From Agrypnia vestita (lineage: Eukaryota; Arthropoda; Insecta; Trichoptera; Phryganeidae): DNA of 64,000 bases. Where the stretch lies: the NCBI GenBank assembly GCA_016648135.1, contig JADDOH010005008.1:186001-250000 (forward strand), written 5' to 3'. Each line of letters opens with the position of its first letter. Within the stretch, counting starts at the first letter, position 1. Under the pieces are notes generated by a model. The model saw nothing but the letters and a program-made list of their open reading frames with translations. It made no database searches and was not told the origin of the DNA. Both the position numbers and the translations under genes were made by a program. This document shows, in pieces, positions 9,752 through 20,388 of this stretch.

Positions 9752-9941
9752 GAGTAGCTTGTTGGTCTTGTGGTTAGGACACTCGCCTCGTGATCCAAAG
9801 GTCGCGGGTTCGAACCTCACTCCAGACTAGCAAGTTAGTCCTATTTTCATAGTACAAGTACAAGCGTTTAGCTTAGTTTGAAAATAGTAACAATATTGAT
9901 TTGACACGTATTCCGTGTTTTCTCTATTAATCTCTATTAAA
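9752..9941 (+). mobile_element. tRNA-derived SINE, family B
   Basis: The head GAGTAGCTTGTTGGTCTTG is followed by an A box (TGTGGTTAGGAC) and a B box (GGGTTCGAACC), as in RNA polymerase III internal promoters. The body runs CAAGTTAGTCCTATTTTCATAG, TTTAGCTTAGTTTGAAAATA and CTCTATT. There are six more copies in the window (22411, 29619, 36391, 42127, 49671, 55252). The long shared body after the tRNA-like head shows it is a SINE, not a tRNA gene. Confidence 0.85.
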
Positions 9942-10777
9942 AAAAATTATATATATATATATAAAATTAATGTTGTAGGGTTCATAATATGCAAGTATCC
10001 GCTATAACAACTCCAACTCAATATTCATTGTATCGAGTTTTGAAATTGCCTGACAAACAAAAACAACAGCGTGCACGTGGGCAATACAGGTTGTACCTCC
10101 CACGTGCGAGCCGACCCGCCTACCCTAAATATTACCATGGACAGCGTACCGGATGCGAACCTCGCATTCGCCGCTTGAAACGAGACCTAATGCTGCAATA
10201 ATAGTAAGGCAATCCAAAACGGTAAATAAATGTATTTAAAGAAAATTAGTCGATTAATTCATTTAGTTTTGCTCGTGAAACTTTACCCCACCGCGATAGA
10301 ATATACGTCTACGTATCTCGTTTAAAAAATTGAAAAACTAAAAAACTGAATTAAGAATGAATTTTATATTTATATTTTTTCATCTTAAAATTTAGTATAA
10401 GTTGATTTTGATTTAGGATAAGTTGACTGTGAAATTAGTGTGTGATTTCTTTGTCTTACTGCACGCGGTATTTTTTAGCTAACAGATTATTTTTACGTAC
10501 GAATTATATAGAAAGGAAGGTGACTGCGGGAAATAATTTTAATGGCGCTCTGAATGCAAATTATCGCCAATAAGAAGCAAGCGCTTACGTTGCGTAATGG
10601 AGTTCTGTTGCCAACATTTATGTATGGAAGTGGAACTGACAAAAAAGCAACGAAGGTAGACTGAATGTGGAAGATGTGCATTTTTTGTAAATCTTCTAAA
10701 CGATTAAAATTAAGAATTAAAAAATTGTGTAGAGTGCGAAGAATGAACAAATCAAGAACGAATTTATAACTATTTGC
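9942..10777. other. unannotated stretch
   Basis: A TATATATATATA tract lies at about 9949-9963. A small hairpin with 9-bp arms (GCACGTGGG and CCCACGTGC) lies near 10073-10107. No gene was recognised. Confidence 0.35.
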
Positions 10778-11265
10778 TGCAGCATTATCATCATCACTCT
10801 TGGCACTACAAACTACAACCCTTGGTGGGTCTTGGCCTCCTCAAAAATGTTCCTCCACTCATCTCGGTCTAGTGCCAACTCTCTCCAGTTCCGAAGCTCT
10901 AAGGCAGAGATGTCTTTGAGGACGTTGTCACTCCATTTTAATTTTGGCCTTCCTAAGCTCCTTCGCCCTATTGGCCTTGAGTTCAGCAGGGACTTTGGTG
11001 CTTGATGCTCGGACATTCTCTCCACATGACCCAGCCACCGAAGTGTTCCCAGTTTTATAAATTTTGTGACGTTTGGCTCCTTAACTAGAGTATAGAGCTC
11101 ATTGTTGTAACGTCTGCGCCAAAGTCCATTTTCTAGAACCGGTCCGAAGATACGCCTCAAAATTTTCCTTTCAAAAACGTCCAGTGCTCTCTCATTCCTC
11201 TTAGTACCCACGTCTCAGCTGCATACGTGAGCACTGGCCTAATAAGTGTTTTGTACACTAATATC
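10778..11265 (-). pseudogene. RTE-like RT C-terminal fragment with 3' tail, frameshifted
   Basis: The minus-strand frame 11211-10813 contains FERKILRRIFGPV, LRWLGHVERM, GRPKLKWSDNV and WRNIFEEAK. Upstream, in another frame, 11265-11214 reads VYKTLIRPVLTYAAETW, the start of the same domain, so a frameshift near 11211 splits the copy. After the stop, toward lower coordinates, a GATGATGAT-type tail closes the element at about 10780. The family is sure; the clade is less so. Confidence 0.8.
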
Positions 11266-11284
11266 AAATGATATATTGCAGCAT

Positions 11285-11520
11285 TTCAACAAAACAAAAA
11301 ATGAGTCGCTAGGATGGTTTGGTCACGTGAAACGTAGGAGCGAAGAGGTAAAGAAAATTTATGCATGCATAAACCAAATATTGGAGGACTCCCCTGTTTA
11401 ACTATCAAAGAGCGATTTAACTATTCAAGCGAAGATGTATGAAAGTAGATGGGACAGAAGTAAGGAGTTTGGCATTATATCCTTTCCGCCTACGCCTGCG
11501 GAGAAATTGATTAGTGGCAA
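11285..11520 (+). pseudogene. strongly decayed non-LTR RT C-terminal fragment
   Basis: Pieces such as LGWFGHVKRRSEEV, KKIYA and QILED appear in the same order as in the copy at 1484-1894 (LRWFGHV, ERVVKKIYG, QVLEDG). The end reads like the AYPCG block of that copy. Several stops and a deletion of the RGRPRKTW part show advanced decay. Confidence 0.6.
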
Positions 11521-12285
11521 ACCAGTATTTGCAGATTTAATTGACTCGGTAGGGTTAATTTGGCAATACAAGCACCAATAGATTTAATATGACATCATTT
11601 GTGAGACGCTTGATTGGTTTCGTTGCTTTGACGCAACGGCTCACAGTTGTGTACACATCTTAGTTGTTTTAATTAGAATTTAATTAAATCATTTGCATAC
11701 AGCCAATCGGCGTTTATCGACATCACACTGTTTACGTTGACACACAGGGCAGGCCGTCGGCTGACATTCAGCGGGAAGTACTACATTCCGGGTGGGTGAC
11801 TACCGCTCCAGCTTTGTTAATTGGGTGTTGTGAACGCATGTGTGTCAGTATATCATTCTATTTTAGGATCAAATATAGCGAAAATTTAAAAAAAAGCACG
11901 GGCTAGAAAAATCTTCAATGCTTTTTCGTTAAAGTGGACCAATTTTTAAAACATCATAGATTTTGTAATTTATTATTGATTACATAATTTCATTTGGGTC
12001 GTTTTAGGGAGACATCCATATTTATAATATATGGAACCTGATGAATAAATTTTAATATTATATCTTTCCATACAAAAGTGTGATAAAAACGCAAGAGGAA
12101 GATAGAGGGAAAAAAAAGTGAATTTTGCTCATTCTTGCCGGGCGATCGCCTTAATAATTATTTACTATATCGAAGATCTCACTGAATCTCAAGAAAAGCA
12201 CAATACTTATCAGGTGCGTGCAGTCAGAACATGAAGCCTGAGTTGTAAGAAAATACATATTTTGAAAGAAAAAGCGAAATAAATA
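11521..12285. other. unannotated stretch
   Basis: No gene or repeat boundary recognised. The composition is AT-rich with one GC-richer patch at 11740-11830. Confidence 0.35.
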
Positions 12286-12818
12286 TACCTTTATGGTTAT
12301 TTGGAAAACATTAATAACCTCGCGGGACTATATTCCTGCCTTGATTATGAGTCGAAAATGTTCAAGCAACCATGACCGATAGTTGTGGAGATACACGACA
12401 TCGAAGTTTGCAATTTTTTTTCGATATTTCCGACTTATTTTTTGTAAAACGTGGGACTATCATTACAGTAACTTACATCGAATATGAAAAATTCATTCCC
12501 TTTAATACAAATCAAATAAAATAATAAAAAGCTTCGAATTCCTATTGGAAAACATTCCAATTTTAATTTCTGCATGGTTTTTATCATTTTATATAACTTG
12601 TATAGATGAATTTTTCGCAATCGATATAAGTTACTCTGCTCGTAGTTCAACGTTTTGTAAAAAATAAGTCAGATATATTGAAAAAAAATGCAAACTTTGA
12701 TATTGCATAACTCCGTAATTACTGATATTAGGTCATGGGTGAACATTTTCGACTCACAATCAAGGCAGGAATATAGTCCTGCGAGGTTATTAATGTTTTC
12801 TAAATAACCCTGTATATT
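12286..12818. mobile_element. long inverted-repeat element, family L, near-complete
   Basis: The left end GGTTATTTGGAAAACATTAA and the right end TTAATGTTTTCTAAATAACC are inverted copies. Arms of roughly 150 bp follow (TATTCCTGCCTTGATTATGA, TCGAAAATGTTCAA), then a pseudo-palindromic centre. There is no ORF. A better preserved copy is at 56234-56776; more diverged or partial copies are at 19920, 25262 and 50023. This is a non-autonomous DNA element; the superfamily is not evident. Confidence 0.8.
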
Positions 12819-12899
12819 CTCGTAATATTCCTATCACAATTTTACCGTGTTATTCAGTTACATCATAAAACTGTCAGGTAAATACATAATTATTTTTTT

Positions 12900-13366
12900 T
12901 ACTCCCTTTCTTTTAAATCGTAGCGTCTGCTTGTCTGCCGAAAAAACTTTGGATAGATTTTTAACCCTTTTCCCGTTATCCAATCAAGCTAAAACTTTGC
13001 AGACAGACTCGTGGCGACGATAAAAATGATCTAACAATTTTCGTTTAAAAAAATTAATTACAGTATAATTTTGGATTTTTCCAAATTTTAACGGTTTTTT
13101 CAAATTGAAAACCATACAAATGAGAAAGGAGCCCGACGCGTGGATAAGGCGCGAAACCTGTTTCAACTGGCCTGACTCGAGCCATGGGTCCGATCAGACG
13201 GTTTCGCCGACGCCGTGCCTCCCTATACCAATTATTACGTTTTCAATATTCTATAAGTTTTAAGGATAATAATATGCATTGAATAGATTTTCCACATGAG
13301 CTTAAAGCAAGAGGAATATGTTAATAGGATATCCAATTGGAAACAGTACAAATGAGAAAGGGAGTA
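12900..13366. mobile_element. inverted-repeat element with TACTCCCTT ends
   Basis: The ends TACTCCCTTTC and GAAAGGGAGTA bound about 465 bp without coding capacity. Internal blocks (GACAGACTCGTGGCGACG, ATAATTTTGGATTTTTCC) occur inverted in the related element at 17073-17453. Homology between the two may run beyond these ends, so the true boundaries are uncertain. Confidence 0.5.
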
Positions 13367-13677
13367 TAATAAAAACTTGTTTTTTTGGGTTAGTTTTCAC
13401 CATATATTTCTTATTACATTTCTCAATCTTATGTAAAGATAAGATAATAAACCTTAAAAACATTCGTTACGAGTTATTACCGACTGGCCGCCGAAGAGGA
13501 GCGCGCATTGTTTTTGTCAATCTTCCAAGTCCGGGATGGAACAGGAGGAGCCGACATTCCGCCGTCTCATTGTGACGTTCGCAGAAGTCAAAAACAATGG
13601 AGATCAGACGGCCAGGCCAATAAGGTTGCGGCGACACCGTACAAGCGCTAACGCGCGCGGCGGCTCGCATCCGAATG

Positions 13678-14114
13678 ACGCCGTATAGGGATGGGTAAAA
13701 ATTATCGATATGTCCATATATCGATATTTTGAAAAAAAAATCGATATTTATCGTCGATATTTTTTGTCGCCAAAATCGATATATTATTTTGGCAAACTTT
13801 TCTTTTTTTTTGATCACCGATATTTTTTTTCCGATATATCGATATTTTTTTCCGATACATCGATGTTTTTTTTCGATATATCGATATTTTTTTAGATATA
13901 TCAATATTTTTTCCGATATATCGATAAATTTTTCCTGGCGACCTTTTTTTTTGTCGCCAAGAACCTTACTTTTGTTACATTTTTGGAAAAAATAATATCG
14001 AAAAATATCGATATATTTTTCTCGATATATATCGATTATTTTCGATACTTTTTTTTAAATACCGATTCGATATATATCGATATTTTTTTTCATTTACCCA
14101 TCCCTAACGCCGGG
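13678..14114. mobile_element. hAT-like non-autonomous element filled with a TATCGATA array
   Basis: The termini TAGGGATGGGTAAA (13686) and TTTACCCATCCCTA (ending 14106) are perfect inverted repeats. They are flanked by ACGCCGTA (13678-13685) and ACGCCGGG (14107-14114), an 8-bp target duplication with two mismatches, which fits the hAT superfamily. The interior is an irregular array of CGATATATCGATATTTTTTT-like units, themselves palindromic, plus two TTTTTGTCGCCAA-type insertions. Several FFFSDISIFF-like ORFs on both strands are products of the array. Confidence 0.75.
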
Positions 14115-14469
14115 CACGATAAATGCAGCATTACTTATCCTTGCGTCCCTAGCGAGTCCGCCGGTTGAGCGGCGGGCGCCGGCTCGGTATTTGCGCGATT
14201 CGAATCGATTTTCTCGATCTTGACTGATGTCTGAATGAATAAATTAATCTATTAATTGACAGCTCAAGGAATCACTGCGCTGATTATGGGTGCATTCGTA
14301 AACGCGAAATATAAACATGGACGTTGTTATAATAATTCACTATTAAAGCTGAAAAATGTCTTAAATTAATATGCAACGATTGCGATGCTAAAAACGAACA
14401 AACCTTCGATACATTGTTTCTAGGACATTCAGCATTAATCGAAGAAAGGTGTCATTAATTTTAATTAAA

Positions 14470-14800
14470 CAAATTTGTATTAAGCACTTAACTAGTAGCT
14501 CTACGTCTACCGGTTTCGATGCCACTGTATCTTCATCAGGATGGACGCAAACTAACTATGCATTACCTAGGTATTCTAGCAAACAAATCAAGTTAACGGG
14601 GCGTGGCTACATCCATGGTGGGGGTAATTGAGAAGTGGGCGACGAAATGAGGAATATGTCAGGTAAAGGGCTATTCATAAAATTGACTTGTTTGCTAGAA
14701 TAGGTAATGATAGTAATTTTGCGTCCGTACAGTGGGTATCGAAACTGGTAGAAGCAGAGTTACTAGTTAAGTGGTTAATACAAAGTTGTGCAATAAAAAT
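14470..14800. mobile_element. two inverted PLE terminal copies back to back
   Basis: 14470-14590 (read on the minus strand) and 14690-14790 (plus strand) share TTTGCGTCC, CAGTGG, ATCGAAAC, TGGTAGA and ACTAGTTAAGTG. About 100 bp separates them, with GGGGCGTGGC-type sequence also seen in altered form near 37980. The minus-strand copy keeps all hammerhead boxes; the plus-strand copy has lost CTGATGA by deletion. Confidence 0.6.
14503..14545 (-). ncRNA. hammerhead ribozyme motif with canonical CTGATGA box
   Basis: On the minus strand CTGATGA (14539-14533) is followed by stem II GATAC/GCATC (one A-C mismatch) with loop AGTG, then GAAA (14517-14514), CCGG, TA and GACG. CCGG is the same zero-loop stem III seen at 34278 and 38161, and TA followed by GAC is the expected cleavage site. 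Stem I pairing beyond two base pairs is weak. Confidence 0.6.
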
Positions 14801-15745
14801 TAATAATTATGTCCAACCACAAATTTAACGTCATAAACATCAAAAAGAAGAAAGGTATTTTTATATCTCATATAACTTGATGACTTACAATATAACTTAA
14901 CAATGAAGTTTATTTTCAACATTATTTATAAATTCTCAACCATAATAAAAGTTGTATTCTGTAGCACGATTTCCTAATTTTCGAAATAATGTTTTTTTAC
15001 TTTAATGTCACGTGAAGACTATCAAGCAGGGCCATTAATAAACTATTGATAACATGTATGTTTAAAATTAAATAAAGGTTTTTAATTTTTAATTATTTTT
15101 TTAATTTAATTATAATAATTAATTTTTTAATTAAAAAAAAATAATAAAAGATTAAATAAATTTATAAGGTACCGAATTGAGAAGTTTTAGTTATTGGCTA
15201 CCGAAAAAACCAAATATGTACTCTGAAGTACAAATCACACTTCATCATGTATGTCAAATTTAGTAAATTAAACAACACAATACGGAGCTTATAAAATTAA
15301 CGTCATTAATGCTATAGAACTTACAAAAAATAATAACTTCACATTAGGAAATAATTGTGTACAAACAAATGTACATACTAAAATAATCATAAATTATGAA
15401 TAAAAATCATAATATGAATGTCGGATTACAGGGGGGGCCGGATTACCGCGGGTCCACTGTGTTGTTTTTTGTCAAAATACTAAAAAAAATATATAAGAAA
15501 AAACACACTTATTTATAACACCGCGATCCTTCGTAATACTTCATCACTATTTTTCATATTCCCAATAACGTCCGAAAACGCTGCGTGTCTCGCTCGTCTA
15601 ACGGATGACGAGGCACTGCAACCTCTCAAAACACAGGGACAAAATCATGCCTCAAGTGTGCAGTGTAAAATTTAGTTTAATTCGAAAATTATATTAATCA
15701 TGTTGGACCACACTGTTTGGGTCTAATTTATGATTAATAATTATA
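14801..15745. other. very AT-rich stretch
   Basis: Runs such as TTAATTTTTTAATTAAAAA at 15095-15140. No gene, no clear repeat boundary. Confidence 0.35.
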
Positions 15746-15890
15746 TTACATTTTTAATATTTCCAACTTGTCCAAATCATCTCATCGAAAGCCTCTACGG
15801 TCTAGACTTAAAATTTCAATGTTATTAAAAGTGTGACGTATCTCTAACAGGTTATTAGAAAATTCGGAAAAATTATCACAAAACACTCGA
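15746..15890 (-). pseudogene. Penelope-like element GIY-YIG fragment, frameshifted
   Basis: The minus strand reads FCDNFSEFSNNLLEIRHTF in one frame and, after a shift near 15780, DDLDKLEILKM and a stop (15748-15746). The order NNxSEFSN...DKLEIL matches the C-terminus of the copies at 3141 and 34012. The catalytic YIG...KEH part is missing. Confidence 0.65.
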
Positions 15891-16284
15891 GAAATTTAAG
15901 TGTACAATTAATTTTGATATTAATACAACGTGCCACTCTACGTAAAATGCCATACAGTCATTGCAATTGATTTATGTACACCGGGATGATTTAATGGGTC
16001 AGCTGTGTCTTTGGAGTTTATAAATAACCTCACACATTTCGGCCCATCCAACGTAAAGCATCGTGACTAACAAATGGGTCATTTTTAGTTTAGTGTTGTT
16101 ACATCGTGTTAACGGCAGTTTAAAGTGCATGCGAGGCATTTTGGCAACATCCAACTTCTGTTTTAATATAAATTAATTTTACATTAAATAATTTATGGAA
16201 AAGAAGCAAATAAGATCGATTTTTTGTGTGAAATCAAAACGAGTGATGGAGCATGACTTCAGTCATCCAACAGTTCAGGAAGGC
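15891..16284. other. unannotated stretch
   Basis: No gene or repeat recognised. Confidence 0.3.
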
Positions 16285-16423
16285 TAAGGCCCGGTTGTTT
16301 GAAATTCGATCAAAGTAAGCGGTCGATTAAAGCATAGACGGATCGTCTGATTGGTGGAGAACGTAAAAATGTATGCTTTAAAAGAACGCTTACTTTAATC
16401 CAACTTGAAACAACCGGCCCTAA
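16285..16423. mobile_element. 133-bp MITE with TAA target duplication
   Basis: The ends GGCCCGGTTGTTTGAAA and TTGAAACAACCGGCCC are inverted repeats, continued inward by TCAAAGTAAGCG and CGCTTACTTTAA. TAA flanks both sides (16285-16287 and 16421-16423). A 3-bp TAA/TTA target with G/C-rich ends is typical of PIF/Harbinger derivatives. Confidence 0.7.
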
Positions 16424-16511
16424 GAAATCGGTGAACATTGCATTGCAAGTGATCACTTAATACAGCTAATACAGATCGTAAGCCCTGTGACCGTCATATA
16501 AAAGACTTCCA

Positions 16512-16576
16512 TATATGAAATGGTTCAACGAATTACCTGTTAAAATGAGAATTTTAAAAAAAATTATAAGGTCTTA
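16512..16576 (+). pseudogene. short non-LTR RT C-terminal remnant
   Basis: YMKWFNELPVKMRILKKIIRS then a stop. The W-x-NELP-x-x-x-R pattern followed by a Lys-rich helix is the usual very end of Jockey/CR1 reverse transcriptases. It is too short for more. Confidence 0.4.
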
Positions 16577-16668
16577 AAAAATATATTTAAAAAAACTATA
16601 GATATTTTTAAATTTGATATTTTATTTATACTGTACACTGTTATTATCTTTGCTTAAAATTTTATTCT

Positions 16669-16950
16669 ATTTCTTTTATTTCTCTCTTTACGATATTCAT
16701 TTTTTAATTACTTATAGTTATTTTTTTATTGTTGTCCCGGATAAATGTATTACAATTATCGCATATTGGTTACTTTTTTCTTCTTATATACATTTATGTT
16801 CTACATATTCTATTTCTATTTCTCTCTTTACTATATCCATTTTTTAAATGTTTGCTTATAGTTATTTTTTTATTGATGTCCCACATAAATGCTTGACAAT
16901 TATCGCATATTAGTTACTTTTTTATTCTTATATACATTTATGTACTATAA
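16669..16950. repeat. 139-bp tandem duplication
   Basis: Two direct copies carry ATTTCTCTCTTTAC, TTATAGTTATTTTTTTATTG, ATAAATG and TTATCGCATATT in the same order, starting at about 16669 and 16808. They probably belong to the 3' untranslated part of the adjacent RT remnant. ORF 16614-16847 crosses them and is not meaningful. Confidence 0.6.
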
Positions 16951-17072
16951 AAAAATATATACATAAAGACACAAGAGTTTCTTTTTGGAGAGGTACAACG
17001 ATAATATTTATATATCAATATACTTTAAATAGACTAGAAAAAAAGTAACCCATAAAAACCAAGTTTTTATTA

Positions 17073-17453
17073 TACTCCCTTTCTCATTTACTAGTTGAAA
17101 CATTTTTTTTCGCTTAACCTACGCATTGAGCTTCGGTCGGGCGACGCTACGAAAGGGAGCAATAAAAAATTTCCAAAAATCCAAAATTATACTATAATCA
17201 GGATTCGCGTCTACCAGACGCGTTGAAATATTTTCATACAACTGTATGAAAAAACAATTCAAAATTTGAAAAATCCATAAATTTATTAATTTTTTTAAAG
17301 AAAATTTGATAGATCTTCTTGACCGTCGCCACGAGTCTGCTTGCAAAGTTTCAGCTCGATTGGATCACGGGAAAGGGGTTTAAAATGGATCCAAAGTTTT
17401 TTCGCCAGACAAGAGAAGACGAGCAGACGCCACGGGTTAATATAAAGGGAGTA
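17073..17453. mobile_element. inverted-repeat element with TACTCCCTT ends, second copy
   Basis: The ends are TACTCCCTTTC and AAAGGGAGTA. Interior blocks CGTCGCCACGAGTCTGC and CAAAATTATACT are the reverse complement of those in the element at 12900-13366. It has no coding capacity. The 75-codon minus ORF inside is incidental. Confidence 0.5.
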
Positions 17454-17546
17454 AAAAATATGAAACGTATAAAAATAGCTTCATCTCCGTGAGACTTGTT
17501 ATTTATCTCGATTTTTTTTAAACTTGACAAATGGCTGCCGCACGAA

Positions 17547-18045
17547 CTAAACTGTAATCATACTCCTCCGCCCATCTCGGATCATCTCGATACAGCGGCA
17601 CATCGCGACGCCCACGCGGCTGCCGAGGAATCCGCATCGGGCGAAAAGCGCCGATGACGAAACGACCGGTCCGAGCGGTGACGTCACCGCCCTGCTCCTC
17701 CACCCACAGAGAGCACCTCGCGCTATGGCGCACATGGCGCCCTGAAACGGAAGAGGGTATTCTCGATTCGCCGGCTCAAAAATTATGTCACCGCGCCGGG
17801 GCGTGCCAAGTCGACCATCAAACTTGAACGAGCGTGGAGGCACAAAGATGCGTATTCCCGAGTCTCCGAGACGCGCCGTCAGAGTTACGAGTCCACTCGG
17901 GCTGGCCACATTTTGGGCTACCAGACTCTGCCTTGGTGGGACGCAATCTTGGCTGGATCGAACCGTACCGCTGCCAGATCTTCACCACTAGAATGACTCG
18001 CTGGGAGGCGCGCGTTAAGGATATCGTGCGCGGCCAGGAGTGAGA
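17547..18045. other. GC-rich block with competing open frames on both strands
   Basis: Plus strand: a frame without any ATG is open from 17684 to a TGA at 17991-17993. It reads ESTSRYGAHGALKRKRVFSI, then RRLKNYVTAPGRAKS, LERAWRHKDAYSRVSE and GYQTLPWWDAILAGSN. An excellent acceptor-like CTGCTCCTCCACCCACAG precedes 17710. Minus strand: 17909-17547 is a 120-codon frame starting MASPSGLVTLTARLGD. Both look protein-like, and GC richness alone opens frames. It could be an exon of a host gene or a captured fragment. I recognise neither product. Confidence 0.35.
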
Positions 18046-18485
18046 ATATATCCACTTTAGAAGAATTCAGTGTTTAAGTTCCACTCTTCAATCGGTCTCC
18101 TCGTTAATGAGGAACGTGACCCTCTGTTTATCCGTGTGATCTGTTGATAGATCCTCTTCCACAGTTCTCTGTACCCCGCAGTTCGTAAAATCAGTAGCGT
18201 CTTTGATCGTTGTGTCCAAATAATTGGAGGTTAATCTCAGTTCGTAGGCAATCTCTATTCTTAATTGTTTAAAAGTTTAGGCATTTATGAGCATTTTAAT
18301 TAAAAATACATAATAATCACATTTTTAAGATATGTATTAACAAATGTTTGATTTTTAGTTGGTTACCTAAGTATATTTTATTTGATTTTAAATTATTCAT
18401 ATAGCGTTAATTTTAAATACAAATAGATACTTTCTACAATAAAACACATCAGAATGTAGAATCTTAATCTTAAGTAGGTAGGTGT
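18046..18485. other. unannotated stretch
   Basis: No gene or repeat recognised. Confidence 0.3.
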
Positions 18486-18670
18486 AGGTCTTTTCATATA
18501 AGTTTGCAATTGAGTTAGTGTGGGTACAGAGCGTGATACGCGCATTGTTTCCTTGTGTTAAGTTAACGGATACGCCCCTCTCGTATCCGTAAACTTAGCA
18601 CAACGAAACAATGTGCGTATGACGCACTGTACCCACGCTAACTCAATTGCAAACTTATATGAAAATACCT
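18486..18670. repeat. long near-perfect hairpin (foldback element)
   Basis: The arms of about 85 bp pair almost completely: TTTGCAATTGAGTTAGTGTG against the reverse of CACGCTAACTCAATTGCAAA, continuing through GGGTACAG and CATTGTTTC to ACGGATACG, with only a 6-8 base loop (CCCCTCTC). It may be a foldback transposon or a recent inverted duplication. ORFs on both strands across it are artefacts of the palindrome. Confidence 0.85.
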
Positions 18671-19919
18671 CTAACCCGGTAGGAAAAAATATTTTAAAAA
18701 TTAAATTGACGATTCTGACGGTTTTAACAGTTGAGCAACTTCTGCGTGTTTTCGTTAACGTATACATATATTTTTATTTTTATTTTAATAATCTGGATGT
18801 CGGGTAGTTGGCTGTCGGGCAGTTATCTGAAAGCTATATGAAAGTTATATGAAAGCACCCTTTTTCGGTATTTTGCACTATATTCAGTTACGTCTCTGCC
18901 TGCCCATTTAAGGATACCCGTTGTTAGTTTATAAAGTGTTCATTATTAATTTGCGTTCCGTTGATGTTTTTTTTTAAGTTAACTTCATCATTTAGATTCC
19001 AAATATAATAATAGCACCACAATTTAACAGGAATACGAATTTCCACAAATAATTTATCATAATCTGTACACAGAGCTGTAAAGAGCGCATTAAACCATGA
19101 GAACAATTGCATCACTCCGGTTAACAATATTTTATTTTACTGAGGCCATATTGAAAAACAATTCTTTAAGTACTGCAGAACGAAGACTGCATTGTCATCT
19201 TTGTCTACAAGGGTACCCCACTTCTAATTGTGCGCTAACTCTCGAGTGTATCACCGATGGCTGTCTGCATCGTATTTCCGCATTCAATCCACCTCATGAC
19301 CTGTGTGCGATGGACTGCAGCTTCAAGGTGTTTCGCTTTATTAATCTAAACTGAAGCAAAAATGTGTGGATTTAAAATAAAATCATCGAATCAATCAAGA
19401 TCGATTATATTTTAAAACCGGCTTCGTACTGACATAAAACCGATTTTTAATGACGATGCGAAAAGGAAACTCTGACGTTAATTGTCTGACGCTGAATCCG
19501 CTTATACGCTACAGTTCTACTTAGCACTAACTTTGATTTTATATAAAAATTAAAAAATCATGACACAACTTTTTAATTTTGAGTTATAATTTGGATATAA
19601 TATTTTTACGTTTGTTCAAACTCCTTCGGAAAGTATGGTAAAAAATTTCAATACACCGTCGCTGTAAGAATAAGAAAATCGTAGTAAATCCCAATACATA
19701 CTGTAACACACATTTACAACATGGTGAACGGGTGGGATGATGGGAGGGAGGGGTGAAGATGAGTCTGTTTTACGCAGGATCCTAACGCGTAACTAGGCAA
19801 AATTTGGTTTAGATCGATGAAAAATAATAGGTTTTCAGAGCCATTCAGAATCTTAAAAAAAACACAAACCAGTAGATCGATGTAAGTTTGAAGACAAACA
19901 GATATACAATTGTATATAA
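18671..19919. other. unannotated stretch
   Basis: An 85-codon plus ORF (19097-19354) is moderately GC-rich and contains HCHLCLQGYPTSNC, but no family or splice evidence supports it. Nothing else was recognised. Confidence 0.3.
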
Positions 19920-20388
19920 AGGGTGTAACAGAGCTAGTCCACAATACTATGCAGGAAGACTCCTGCCTTAATTATGAAAATGTTAAAGCATTAACGTTCT
20001 GATATCAATAGTTATGGATATATTTTAAAAATTTGCATATTTTAATGTATCTGATTTATATTATGTTAAACGTAGGAGTAATTTATACACAACCCTCAAA
20101 ATTCATACAGGTCAAATAAAATGATAAAGACCTCGTAAAAAATATTTTTAATTTCTGCAAGATTTTTATCATTTTATTTGCCCTTATTAAAGGGAATAAA
20201 TTTTTAAAATTCGATTTAATTTAATTTAAGTTCAACGTTTAACAGAAGATAATTAAAAAACATTGAAGAAATGCAAAATTTGAAAAAGTTTATCTCCATA
20301 ATTATTAATATTAAGACGTTGTTGATTCGACTCACAATTAGGCAGGAACCTACCTGTAATATATTGTGGGAGTCCTGTTGCGTCCTGT
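19920..20388. mobile_element. long inverted-repeat element, family L, diverged copy
   Basis: The left arm has GACTCCTGCCTTAATTATGA, AAAATGTTAAAGCA and ATATCAATAGTTATGGA. The right arm carries their inverted counterparts (ATCTCCATAATTATTAATAT, AATTAGGCAGGAACC). Blocks and order match the elements at 12286 and 56234, but the ends differ (GGTGTAACAG instead of CAGGGTTATTTGG). It is either an older copy or a sister subfamily. Confidence 0.6.

Noticed and set aside
13467..14168. ORFs rich in Phe, Ile, Tyr and Lys on both strands
   Set aside because: Products of the TATCGATA/poly(T) array in the hAT-like element.
18558..18807. ORFs across the 18.5-kb hairpin
   Set aside because: Mirror products of the palindrome on both strands.
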